In this document: in pieces, positions 1 to 5,173 of the stretch
How the letters are laid out: each line of letters begins with the position of its first letter
How positions within the stretch are numbered: the stretch's first letter is position 1
Source: Bacteroidota bacterium
Lineage (GTDB): Bacteria; Bacteroidota; Bacteroidia; JACCXN01
Direction of reading: 5' to 3'
Assembly (NCBI GenBank): GCA_947462515.1
Contig: CANHPJ010000158.1
Coordinates: 1 to 5,173, forward strand
DNA: 5,173 nucleotides
Position numbers and translations under genes: made by a program
Notes under the pieces: model-generated
What the model was told of the DNA's origin: nothing
Database searches by the model: none
What the model saw: only the letters and a program-made list of their open reading frames with translations

Positions 1-470
1 CTGGTTATTTCCAGGTGTTGAAGCTGATCTTTTCCAACAGGAACTATATTGGCATCATAAAGTAATATGTCTGCCGCCATTAAAACAGGGTAGGTAAACA
101 AACCGGCATTTACATCAGAAAGGTTATCCGCTTTATCTTTAAATGAATGCGCATTGGCAAGCATAGGGTAAGGAGTGAAGCAACCTAAATACCAAGCCAG
201 CTCGCATACTTCGGGTAAATCCGATTGTCGGTAAAAAAGATTTTTCTCTGTGTCGAAACCAAAGGCCAGCCAGGTTGCTGCCACCGAAAGAACGGCTTCT
301 TTTCTCTCCTGGGCATTTTTTTGAGTCGTTAAAGAATGTAAATCAGCAATGAAAAACAATGATTCGTTGCCTGGTTTTCTCGAGAGTGATATAGCGGGTA
401 ATATTGCCCCTAAAATGTTTCCCAAATGCGGTGTTCTTGAACTTTGAACCCCTGTTAATATTCTTGCCAT
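1..470 (-). CDS. trpS: Tryptophanyl-tRNA synthetase, N-terminal part (partial, runs off window)
   Basis: This gene encodes the class I aminoacyl-tRNA synthetase that charges tRNA-Trp with tryptophan in the cytoplasm. The 156 visible codons, about half of a typical protein of around 325-335 residues, translate without interruption. They begin MARILTGVQ, followed by the HIGH-type ATP-binding signature as TPHLGN (residues 13-18). Further on are FIADLHSLT (40-48), the NAGLFTYPVLMAADILLY segment (121-138), which carries the tryptophan-contacting Asp at 134, and VPVGKDQLQHLEITR at the window edge. This order matches TrpRS of E. coli and Bacillus closely; the usual GEDQ reads GKDQ here. The KMSKS loop and anticodon-binding part lie outside the window. 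The start is the ATG at 468-470, which gives the family's usual N-terminus. It lies 104 bases downstream of the response regulator gene on the same strand, so it may have its own promoter or receive read-through. The identification is secure; only the 3' half is unseen. Confidence 0.97.
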   Translation of the reverse strand, partial: MARILTGVQSSRTPHLGNILGAILPAISLSRKPGNESLFFIADLHSLTTQKNAQERKEAVLSVAATWLAFGFDTEKNLFYRQSDLPEVCELAWYLGCFTPYPMLANAHSFKDKADNLSDVNAGLFTYPVLMAADILLYDANIVPVGKDQLQHLEIT

Positions 471-491
471 TAATTTTTTACGAATAATTTA

Positions 492-499
492 TCAAGGTA
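492..499 (-). promoter_or_regulatory. Possible -7 promoter element for trpS
   Basis: Read on the minus strand this is TACCTTGA, which partly matches the Bacteroidota -7 consensus TAnnTTTG and lies about 20 bases before the trpS ATG. I find no convincing TTG-type -33 element 19-21 bases further upstream. It is a weak candidate only. The 104-base gap between the response regulator and trpS holds nothing else that I can support, apart from a weak A/T hairpin near 548-569. Confidence 0.22.
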
Positions 500-574
500 A
501 AATTAATAAATTAATGCGTATAATTTGTGGGTCATTTATTTTCTCTCAAAACAAGAACAAGTCTGTTTTTATGA

Positions 575-988
575 CTAAAAATACTTTTCTATGGTGTTTT
601 TCAATGAGTCTTCGGTAAGGGGCTTTATTTCAAATTCATCTACTTCGCCCGATGCTTCTGCTCTGATTTGGTCTATATTATTTAAAGAGGTGGTTAACAT
701 TACAATTACTACTTTGGAATGAAGTTTTTCAGCGGTTTTTTTATAGGCCTCCAGAAATTCAAAGCCATTCATTCCCGGCATATTAATATCAAGGTAGATA
801 AGTTCAGGAAGCGGAAATAATTCAGGTTGATTTTTTTTGCCCGTATTTTCTAGATATTCCAGTGCCTTTTTGCCATCAGTTACAACCCGTACATCATCGC
901 ATACACCTGATTTTTTAATTATTATTTTATGATACTCATTGTCGGCCATGTTATCATCAATAAGTAATATGCAATTGATTTTTTTCAT
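575..988 (-). CDS. Single-domain response regulator (CheY/Rcp1-like receiver)
   Basis: This is a 137-residue cytoplasmic receiver protein that accepts a phosphoryl group from a histidine kinase. The whole receiver fold is present and nothing else. It has the acidic pair D11/D12 after strand beta-1 (CILLIDDN), the phospho-acceptor D67 in YLDINMPGMNG, the conserved Thr at 99 in VMLTTS, an aromatic switch residue F119, and K122-P123 in FEIKPL. The long beta-3 approach (NQPELFPLPELIYLDINMPG) and the LTTS motif are typical of the Rcp1-type regulators that serve phytochrome-like kinases, rather than chemotaxis CheY. There is no DNA-binding or enzymatic output domain, so the output is presumably protein-protein contact or a phosphorelay. 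The ATG at 986-988 lies 11 bases after the kinase stop codon, which makes an operon and cognate pairing with that kinase very likely. No clear Shine-Dalgarno sequence is seen. The residue assignments are read directly; the signal and the target are unknown. Confidence 0.93.
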   Translation of the reverse strand: MKKINCILLIDDNMADNEYHKIIIKKSGVCDDVRVVTDGKKALEYLENTGKKNQPELFPLPELIYLDINMPGMNGFEFLEAYKKTAEKLHSKVVIVMLTTSLNNIDQIRAEASGEVDEFEIKPLTEDSLKNTIEKYF

Positions 989-999
989 TGATAAAAGGT

Positions 1000-2664
1000 T
1001 TAATTCGTTTTTGCTATAGTAAAATAAAAAGTGGTTCCTTCTTGAGGTTTTGACTCAAACCAAATTTTGCCTCCATGCTTATTAACGATTTTTTTACATA
1101 TAGCAAGCCCAATACCTGTTCCAGGATACTCATCGGTACTATGCAAGCGCTGAAAGATGATAAATAGTTTGTCCTTGAATTGATCTTCTATGCCAATTCC
1201 ATTGTCTTTAATGCTAAAAACAAACTCTTTATCTTTTTCATCTGCTTTAATGTCTATTATGCATTGTTTGATTTTATCTCTGAATTTAATGGCATTGCTT
1301 ATTAAATTTTGAAATACCTGTTTTATCTCTAATTCATTTCCTTTTATTATTGGAAGTTCAGCAAGGTTTATTTTTGCATTGCTGTCTTTTATGGATAAGG
1401 CCAGGTCATTTACAATTTCTTTCATTATTTTATTACAATCAACCGGTTCAAATTTTATGTTTCTGCCTACTCTTGAAAGCTCTAGTAAATCCTTAATGAG
1501 CTGCTGCATTCTTTTGGTAGCCTCATTAATAAATTTTATGTATTGGTCTCCCTCAGCGCCTATTTTTCCGGAGAGTTCTTCTTCTAAAAGACCGATGTAA
1601 TTTAAGATGGTTCGAAGAGGTTCCTGTAAATCGTGAGAGGCAATGTAGGAGAATTCTTCTAGTTCTTTATTGATATGCCCAAGCATCTCCGTTTGCATTA
1701 ACAATTCCGTTTCTTTTTTTATTCTGTCACCTATTTCCTGATTGGCTTTCTGCAGATCCTGAATCGTTTGATTTAGTTTTTTGTTAATCTCTTCAAATTC
1801 TTTGTTTTTAAGGATTAAATGTTGTTCGTTTTCCTCTGTTTTTTTTAATGAGATTTTAAGTTCATCTTCTGCTTTTTTTTGTTCTGTGACATCAGTAAAA
1901 CTGATCACAATTTCGGATATTTCATTCTCTTTTGTTAATACAGGAAATCCATTTACAATTACCCATATAATGTCTTTTGAATTTGGTCTGTTAATACCCA
2001 GTAATTTATTTTTTAATTTTTTTTTACTCAATCGTATTTCATTTACTGGATAGTTAATTAATAATAATGGTGTTTTGTCTTCATTTAAAAATTTCCATTC
2101 TGGGTCTATGGCTAGTTTTCCTCTCATCTGCTCTTCAGATAATCCAAGTATTTCTCCTGCCTTTGGATTACTTTCTTTGATGGAAGTATCTGGGGCGTGA
2201 ATTACAACCCCGGCGTCCAATGTTTTTAAAAGCCCCAGTTGACGCAACTGATTTTTTTCAAGTTCAAATTCTTTTAACTTGTGTAAGCTAATATCTCGTG
2301 CAATGGAGTATATTTTGCCGGAAACCAAATCCGTGCTTGCGTTCCAGTCTAGCCAAATATAATTACCGTCTTTTTTTCGGAACCTGTTAATGTAGTTAAC
2401 AGTCTGTTTTATAGGGTTTAGGGCTTCAATTTCTTTTAAAGTGGTATGTGAATCTTCAGGATGTAGGAAATCATAAAATTTAACATCACTTAATTCTTTT
2501 TCGGTATACCCGGTTAAATTTAAAAAAGATGGACTTATTACTTCTGCATAACCGTTTAAGTTAAGTATCACCAAAAAGGCCGAACTGTTGTTTAAAAAGT
2601 AATTATACGTATTAAGTATATTAAGTATTTCTTCGTTTGTCTTATTTGTTTTGGCTATTAGCAT
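1000..2664 (-). CDS. Cytoplasmic PAS-PAS sensor histidine kinase
   Basis: This 554-residue protein autophosphorylates on histidine and would pass the phosphate to the adjacent receiver protein. Domains in order are: PAS 1 at about 20-128, ending in a PAC-like segment (RKKDGNYIWLDW...YSIARDIS); PAS 2 at about 142-262 (LDAGVVIHAPDTS through VISFTDVTEQKKAE); a charged coiled-coil linker at about 262-335; the dimerisation/phospho-acceptor domain with H344 in FSYIASHDLQEPLR; and the ATPase domain. The ATPase domain has the N box (N453/N457, QNLISNAIKF), G1 (D487-NGIGIE), F box (FQRLH, from F504) and G2 (GTGIGL, from G515). All catalytic motifs are intact. No hydrophobic membrane segment or signal peptide is visible, so the protein should be soluble. 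The ASHDLQEPLR H box is that of phytochrome-type kinases, which commonly pair with Rcp1-like receivers, and the downstream gene is one. No chromophore GAF/PHY domain or LOV flavin-cysteine motif (NCRFLQ) is present, so the ligand is not predictable. The ATG at 2662-2664 is the first in frame. Confidence 0.94.
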   Translation of the reverse strand: MLIAKTNKTNEEILNILNTYNYFLNNSSAFLVILNLNGYAEVISPSFLNLTGYTEKELSDVKFYDFLHPEDSHTTLKEIEALNPIKQTVNYINRFRKKDGNYIWLDWNASTDLVSGKIYSIARDISLHKLKEFELEKNQLRQLGLLKTLDAGVVIHAPDTSIKESNPKAGEILGLSEEQMRGKLAIDPEWKFLNEDKTPLLLINYPVNEIRLSKKKLKNKLLGINRPNSKDIIWVIVNGFPVLTKENEISEIVISFTDVTEQKKAEDELKISLKKTEENEQHLILKNKEFEEINKKLNQTIQDLQKANQEIGDRIKKETELLMQTEMLGHINKELEEFSYIASHDLQEPLRTILNYIGLLEEELSGKIGAEGDQYIKFINEATKRMQQLIKDLLELSRVGRNIKFEPVDCNKIMKEIVNDLALSIKDSNAKINLAELPIIKGNELEIKQVFQNLISNAIKFRDKIKQCIIDIKADEKDKEFVFSIKDNGIGIEDQFKDKLFIIFQRLHSTDEYPGTGIGLAICKKIVNKHGGKIWFESKPQEGTTFYFTIAKTN

Positions 2665-2877
2665 GGTTGCCTTTTATATACTTTGCCGGTTCAGAAATTA
2701 CAAAAAAATGATCCTAAATTAATTTTATGCCCAGTCATTAGTGTCCTAGTAAAAAAATATTTTTAGCTCCTGCCAAAAAAAAATCTCGCCTTTTATACTA
2801 TTGATGATATAATACAAGCATTGTACCAAATGATTATAAACAAGAAAGTGTTTTTGTTTTTTTATCACCGAGTATTA

Positions 2878-2906
2878 AATGCTTTTTAAAAAGTATTATT
2901 TTTTTT
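2878..2906 (+). repeat. Inverted repeat followed by a T8 run (terminator-like or operator-like)
   Basis: AATGCTTTTTAAAAAGTATT (2878-2897) is self-complementary over ten pairs with one G-T mismatch. An A and eight T follow directly. The layout resembles a Rho-independent terminator for a plus-strand transcript, but the stem has only one G-C pair and would be weak, and no convincing gene ends here. It may instead be a protein-binding palindrome upstream of the 2973 gene. Confidence 0.3.
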
Positions 2907-2916
2907 AACCCTCATT

Positions 2917-2944
2917 AAACCTTTAGGTATTATCTTAGTCCTAA
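2917..2944 (+). promoter_or_regulatory. Candidate ECF-sigma-type promoter for the small secreted protein
   Basis: An AAACCTT block (2917-2923) and GTCCTAA (2938-2944) place AAC and GTC 17 bases apart. This fits the general AAC / GTC architecture of extracytoplasmic-function (sigma-E-like) promoters. A start site a few bases further on would give a 5' leader of roughly 20-25 bases before the ATG at 2973. The overlapping TATCTTAG (2931-2938) is a one-mismatch match to the housekeeping Bacteroidota box TAnnTTTG, but it lacks a clear -33 partner. Either reading is inference from spacing and short matches. Confidence 0.38.
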
Positions 2945-2972
2945 TAGTATAAACCAATTAAAAAATATAATT

Positions 2973-3263
2973 ATGAAAAAGATTTTGTTCTCCGCCTTAT
3001 TATTTGCTGCGTTTACCGGTTTAAATGCACAAGAAAATCCAAGTGATAAAAAAGCAGCAAGACAAGAGAAAAAAGCGCTTGTTAAAGAAAGTAAGACAGC
3101 TCTAGAAACTGCAAAAGCAGCAGGCGATAAAGCAGCCACCAAAGAGGCCAAGGCCAAGTTGGAAAAGGATAAAGGAGAGTTGAAGGAACTAAGAAAAGAG
3201 AATAAAGAAAGAAGAGAAAATAATAAGGAAAATAGAGAAAAGCGTCAAGGAAAAAAAGATTAA
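2973..3263 (+). CDS. Small secreted Lys/Glu-rich helical protein, function unknown
   Basis: This is a 96-residue protein of no family I can name. It opens with a clear Sec signal peptide, MKKILFSALLFAAFTGLNA, with likely cleavage before Gln20, so the mature part of about 76 residues should be periplasmic or released. The mature part has no Cys, no aromatic residue and almost no large hydrophobics. By hand count about 43 of its 76 residues are charged (20 Lys, 6 Arg, 13 Glu, 4 Asp), for a net charge of about +9. An Ala/Lys/Glu part (residues 25-65) leads into a tail of KEN/REN-like units (about 73-92). The composition predicts a long solvent-exposed helix or coiled coil, or disorder. No lipobox cysteine is present, so it is not a lipoprotein. 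It is a single-gene unit with a possible ECF-type promoter before it and a strong terminator after it, which would suit an envelope-stress protein; that role is inference. The start ATG at 2973 sits directly at the signal peptide. Confidence 0.85.
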   Translation: MKKILFSALLFAAFTGLNAQENPSDKKAARQEKKALVKESKTALETAKAAGDKAATKEAKAKLEKDKGELKELRKENKERRENNKENREKRQGKKD

Positions 3264-3283
3264 ATAATTTTTTTCAATCTTAT

Positions 3284-3324
3284 AAACCAAAAGACAGGGC
3301 AGGAGTCCTGTCTTTTGGTTTTAA
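3284..3324 (+). terminator. Rho-independent terminator after the small secreted protein gene
   Basis: A perfect 15-bp stem (3284-3298 with 3307-3321) pairs AAACCAAAAGACAGG with its complement around an 8-base loop, starting 21 bases after the stop codon. The T-rich end of the stem (GGTTTTAAT) supplies only a short U tract. The stem is strong and well placed, so termination of the 2973-3263 transcript is likely. With A-rich sequence on its left side it could also act weakly in the other direction. Confidence 0.85.
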
Positions 3325-3446
3325 TAGAGTTTATTGCTATCGGAAATCTAAAAATTTAATTTGTGCTACCTTTTCTAGTTATCAAGTTAAATGCTTGCCG
3401 TTAAGTTTGGTTGTTGTTTATACGCAAAAAGAAGCCTTTTTTTAAT

Positions 3447-3471
3447 TACTTTCGCCCCTAATTTATTTTTG
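3447..3471 (+). promoter_or_regulatory. Candidate promoter -7 elements for the DUF2167 gene
   Basis: Two possible Bacteroidota -7 boxes lie close together. TACTTTCG (3447-3454, followed by CCCC) has one mismatch to TAnnTTTG, and TATTTTTG (3464-3471) is a full match. Neither has a clear TTG element 19-21 bases upstream. Start sites near 3460 or 3478 would leave leaders of about 58 or 40 bases before the preferred ATG at 3518. From the second box, the alternative ATG at 3485 would have almost no leader. Confidence 0.4.
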
Positions 3472-3517
3472 CATAAATAGTTCAATGCAAATCAGTCTAA
3501 TTAAATCAATCAAAAAC

Positions 3518-4423
3518 ATGAAAAAAGTATTTCTAATCATATTGTCAAGTGTCCTGATATCATTGACAATAAAGGCACAGGAGCTTGATAGTAATCAGTT
3601 GTGGATCAATGAAGTAGAGCAATCATTATTGTATCAGACCGGAGTTATTAAACTCGATTCCGGAAATGCCTCGCTTACCGTTCCAAAAGGCTTTCAATTT
3701 CTGGATAAAGATCAAACGATGTATGTGCTGACCGAGCTGTGGGGTAATCCGGCCGATAGCACCATATTAGGCATGTTGGTTAAGGCTGGTGGTGGCGTAT
3801 TGGGTGACAATAGCTGGGCTTATACTATCAGTTACGATCAAATGGGTTATGTAGAGGACGATGATGCCGAAGATATTAATTATGATGATTTGCTGAAAGA
3901 ACAACAAGGCGAATATGAAGCAGAGAATCCAGCCCGATTGGAACAGGGCTTTCCCACCATCCAGTTTATCGGATGGGCTAGTCAGCCTTTTTACGATAAA
4001 GACAAAAAGATTTTGCACTGGGCTAAGGAATTAAAATTTGGTGAAGACACCTTAAATACCCTTAATTATAATTTGAGGGTATTGGGCAGAAAAGGAATCT
4101 TTATGCTCAATGCAGTAGCCACCATGAATCAGCTGCCTGAGGTAAGGTCAAGTCTTAATGATGTCATTAATAGTGTTACGTTTGATAATGGAAGTAAATA
4201 TGCTGACTTTGACCCGGATGTGGATGAGGTAGCTGCCTGGACAATAGGTGGTTTAGTGGCCGGTAAAATTTTGGCAAAAATTGGTTTTTTTGCTGTATTG
4301 GTTAAATTTTGGAAATTAATTGCATTAGGAGTGGTTGCCGCTGCCGGCGGTATTTGGAAACTTATTACAGGTAGAAAAAAAGAAGGCGAGCAAGATACCA
4401 GAATTAATAAACACCAGGAATAA
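3518..4423 (+). CDS. DUF2167 family membrane-anchored protein
   Basis: This 301-residue exported protein belongs to the DUF2167 family, whose biochemical role is not known. The family pattern is clear: LWGNP (residues 74-78), LGML, then GYVEDDDAEDINYDDLL (110-126), FIGWASQPFYD (150-160), LHWAKEL, LNYNLRVLGRKGIFMLN (182-198) and YADFDPDVDEVAAW (228-241). The N-terminus is a signal peptide (MKKVFLIILSSVLISLTIKA, cleavage near residue 20). The C-terminus has a hydrophobic stretch (about 242-283, one or two membrane passes) followed by a charged tail. The conserved part therefore most likely faces the periplasm and is anchored by its C-terminal end. I chose the ATG at 3518 over an in-frame ATG at 3485 because it begins a standard MKK signal peptide and has an A-rich leader; the longer form would be 312 residues. 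The gene stands alone between two terminators, so context gives no hint of function. Family assignment comes from remembered motif order, not from a search. Confidence 0.9.
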   Translation: MKKVFLIILSSVLISLTIKAQELDSNQLWINEVEQSLLYQTGVIKLDSGNASLTVPKGFQFLDKDQTMYVLTELWGNPADSTILGMLVKAGGGVLGDNSWAYTISYDQMGYVEDDDAEDINYDDLLKEQQGEYEAENPARLEQGFPTIQFIGWASQPFYDKDKKILHWAKELKFGEDTLNTLNYNLRVLGRKGIFMLNAVATMNQLPEVRSSLNDVINSVTFDNGSKYADFDPDVDEVAAWTIGGLVAGKILAKIGFFAVLVKFWKLIALGVVAAAGGIWKLITGRKKEGEQDTRINKHQE

Positions 4424-4460
4424 TAACCTTTTTAGCCAATTGCTTATAGGTGTATTAACT

Positions 4461-4503
4461 AAAAAACGGGGTAAGATTTTAAAAATTTTACCCCGTTTTT
4501 TTT
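4461..4503. terminator. Bidirectional hairpin terminator between convergent genes
   Basis: AAAAAACGGGGTAA (4461-4474) pairs perfectly with 4488-4501, and the stem can extend inward through the AT-rich GATTT/AAATT arms to a tiny loop. Eight T follow on the plus strand, and six T follow when the minus strand is read. It lies 37 bases after the DUF2167 stop and 12 bases after the stop of the opposing gene at 4516, so it can serve both. Confidence 0.9.
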
Positions 4504-4515
4504 AATGTTTAGGTC

Positions 4516-5067
4516 TTATTTTATTATGACCATTTTTTTACCGCCCGATGATTTTCCTTGTGACTGTAGCTCATAAAAATAAGTGCCTGATTGCAGCTCA
4601 GTGGTGTTAAGCTCAATTTGAGTGGCGTTTTCTTTTACCTGAATTTCTTTTGCCAATCGCCCTTCCATATCATACATTAAAATGCTTCCTTTTTGCGCAC
4701 CTGCCGGAAGCTCATACTCCAAGGTTGCTTTGCCTGAATTTGGATTAGGAAAAGCCCCTAGTTTTAAGCCGGTATTTGAATTTCCTGTTGGTATAAGCCC
4801 TGATGGCTTGCCGCTGCCACATAAATTGCAAGGGAAAGTACCACCTACTTTATAAATTGATGAAGAAGCATTTAAAACTAAATAATTTGAATATCCCAAT
4901 AAATATACTGATTCATCAATTGATCCAATACTTAGAGTTAATAGCGTATTTCCATCTTCATTCAAAATAAACAATTCAGTTTTCTTTTCGTAATTTGAAG
5001 GCTTATAGCGACTATAGCTGAAAATAAACTCGATTTTAGCATCAGTATTAAAATAAGTATCATGCAT
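4516..5067 (-). CDS. T9SS type A sorting-domain protein, probably 5'-truncated
   Basis: The last 80 or so of 183 residues form a typical type A C-terminal sorting domain of the Bacteroidota type IX secretion system. This signal carries cargo from the periplasm across the outer membrane, after which it is normally cleaved. Its marks are LGAFPNPNSGKATLEYEL (103-120), ILMYDMEGRLAKEI (129-142), the LNTTELQSGTYFYEL turn (153-167) and the terminal KKMVIIK. In front lies a short beta-rich segment (FILNEDGNTLLTLSIG, SSIYKVGG) and a CNLC pair (C80, C83) of unknown role. T9SS cargo needs a Sec signal peptide, but none follows the ATG at 5065-5067, which starts MHDTYF. The same frame stays open with protein-like sequence (ISAAGDDQGVCKIDG) to 5142 and meets a TAA at 5143-5145, without another ATG. 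The gene is therefore probably the remnant of a longer cargo gene, or is broken near the window edge. The sorting domain is secure; the start and integrity are not. Confidence 0.72.
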   Translation of the reverse strand: MHDTYFNTDAKIEFIFSYSRYKPSNYEKKTELFILNEDGNTLLTLSIGSIDESVYLLGYSNYLVLNASSSIYKVGGTFPCNLCGSGKPSGLIPTGNSNTGLKLGAFPNPNSGKATLEYELPAGAQKGSILMYDMEGRLAKEIQVKENATQIELNTTELQSGTYFYELQSQGKSSGGKKMVIIK

Positions 5068-5173
5068 CCAGAGCCCAAATCCATTTAATCCATCAATTTT
5101 ACAAACTCCCTGGTCATCTCCCGCTGCGCTAATTAAATGAGTTTAAGTTTTTATGTTCTTTTTTTCATTGCCA

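Larger units (their letters stand above)
2665..2972. other. Divergent intergenic region between kinase and small secreted protein gene
   Basis: These 308 very AT-rich bases separate the divergently transcribed kinase and small secreted-protein genes, so both promoters should lie here. I see a 12-base perfect palindrome AAAAATATTTTT (2753-2764), a 20-base imperfect palindrome followed by eight T (2878-2906), and a candidate ECF-type promoter for the plus-strand gene (2917-2944). A 19-codon open frame at 2830-2889 (plus; starts MIINKKVFLFF) is probably chance. On the kinase side I find no convincing TTG/TAnnTTTG pair. No tRNA, riboswitch or transposon end was recognised. Confidence 0.6.

Noticed and set aside
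548..569. Hairpin AAAACA / TGTTTT after the response regulator gene
   Set aside because: The six-pair, nearly all A/T stem with a 10-base loop and no U tract is too weak to call a terminator.
1379..2053. Plus-strand open frames at 1379-1600 and 1781-2053 opposite the histidine kinase
   Set aside because: They lie wholly antisense to a kinase with intact catalytic motifs, are Ser/Phe/Ile-rich as expected from reverse reading of Lys/Glu-rich coding sequence, and resemble no family.
1000..2664. Kinase as a photoreceptor (LOV or phytochrome)
   Set aside because: The H box is phytochrome-like, but no LOV flavin-cysteine motif and no GAF/PHY chromophore domain can be seen in either PAS region.
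2743..2943. GTCCTA present at both 2743-2748 and 2938-2943, possibly a shared regulatory site
   Set aside because: A six-base match in a region of this size is not significant, and the first copy has no AAC element at the right distance.
2930..3157. Minus-strand 75-codon open frame opposite the small secreted protein
   Set aside because: It is the antisense reading of an Ala/Lys-rich gene with a clear signal peptide, and its Ala/Leu/Ser-rich sequence is a by-product of that composition.
3426..3443. AAAAAG-AAGC-CTTTTT hairpin followed by T's upstream of the DUF2167 gene
   Set aside because: The six-pair stem has a single G-C pair and lies just ahead of the promoter candidates, well after a much stronger terminator at 3284-3324; chance in AT-rich DNA is likelier.
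3767..4018. Minus-strand 83-codon open frame opposite the DUF2167 gene
   Set aside because: It overlaps the conserved core of a recognised protein family and has no recognisable features of its own.

Overview
The window reads as an ordinary chromosomal segment of a member of the Bacteroidota, probably a flavobacterium or cytophaga relative. The signs are AT-rich DNA with A/T-rich leaders instead of Shine-Dalgarno boxes, signal peptides ending in a short 'Ala-Gln' motif, promoter elements resembling the Bacteroidota TAnnTTTG box, and a type IX secretion (T9SS) C-terminal sorting domain, a system confined to this phylum. Genus and species cannot be named from this sequence.

Layout: positions 1-470 (minus) hold the N-terminal half of tryptophanyl-tRNA synthetase (trpS), cut by the window edge. 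Upstream of it on the same strand is a two-gene signalling operon: a cytoplasmic PAS-PAS histidine kinase (1000-2664) followed 11 bases later by a stand-alone receiver-domain response regulator (575-988). Transcription of the kinase diverges from a 308-base intergenic region (2665-2972). On the other side of that region lies a small, secreted, extremely Lys/Glu-rich protein (2973-3263), with a possible ECF-sigma-type promoter in front and a strong hairpin terminator behind. Next on the plus strand is a signal-peptide-bearing, membrane-anchored DUF2167 protein (3518-4423). It converges, through a bidirectional hairpin terminator (4461-4503), on a minus-strand gene (4516-5067) encoding a short protein with a T9SS type A sorting domain but no visible signal peptide. 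That last gene looks 5'-truncated.

How the genes work together: only the kinase and response regulator form an evident functional pair. The kinase senses something in the cytosol through two PAS domains and would phosphorylate the output-less receiver, which must act by protein-protein contact or in a phosphorelay. The other genes are single transcription units, three of them for envelope or exported proteins. I see no transposase, integrase, CRISPR array, tRNA or rRNA, and no gene cluster that looks like a new defence or biosynthetic system. The points most worth a second look are the charged secreted helix protein with its possible stress promoter, the apparently beheaded T9SS cargo gene, and the DUF2167 protein of unknown function.
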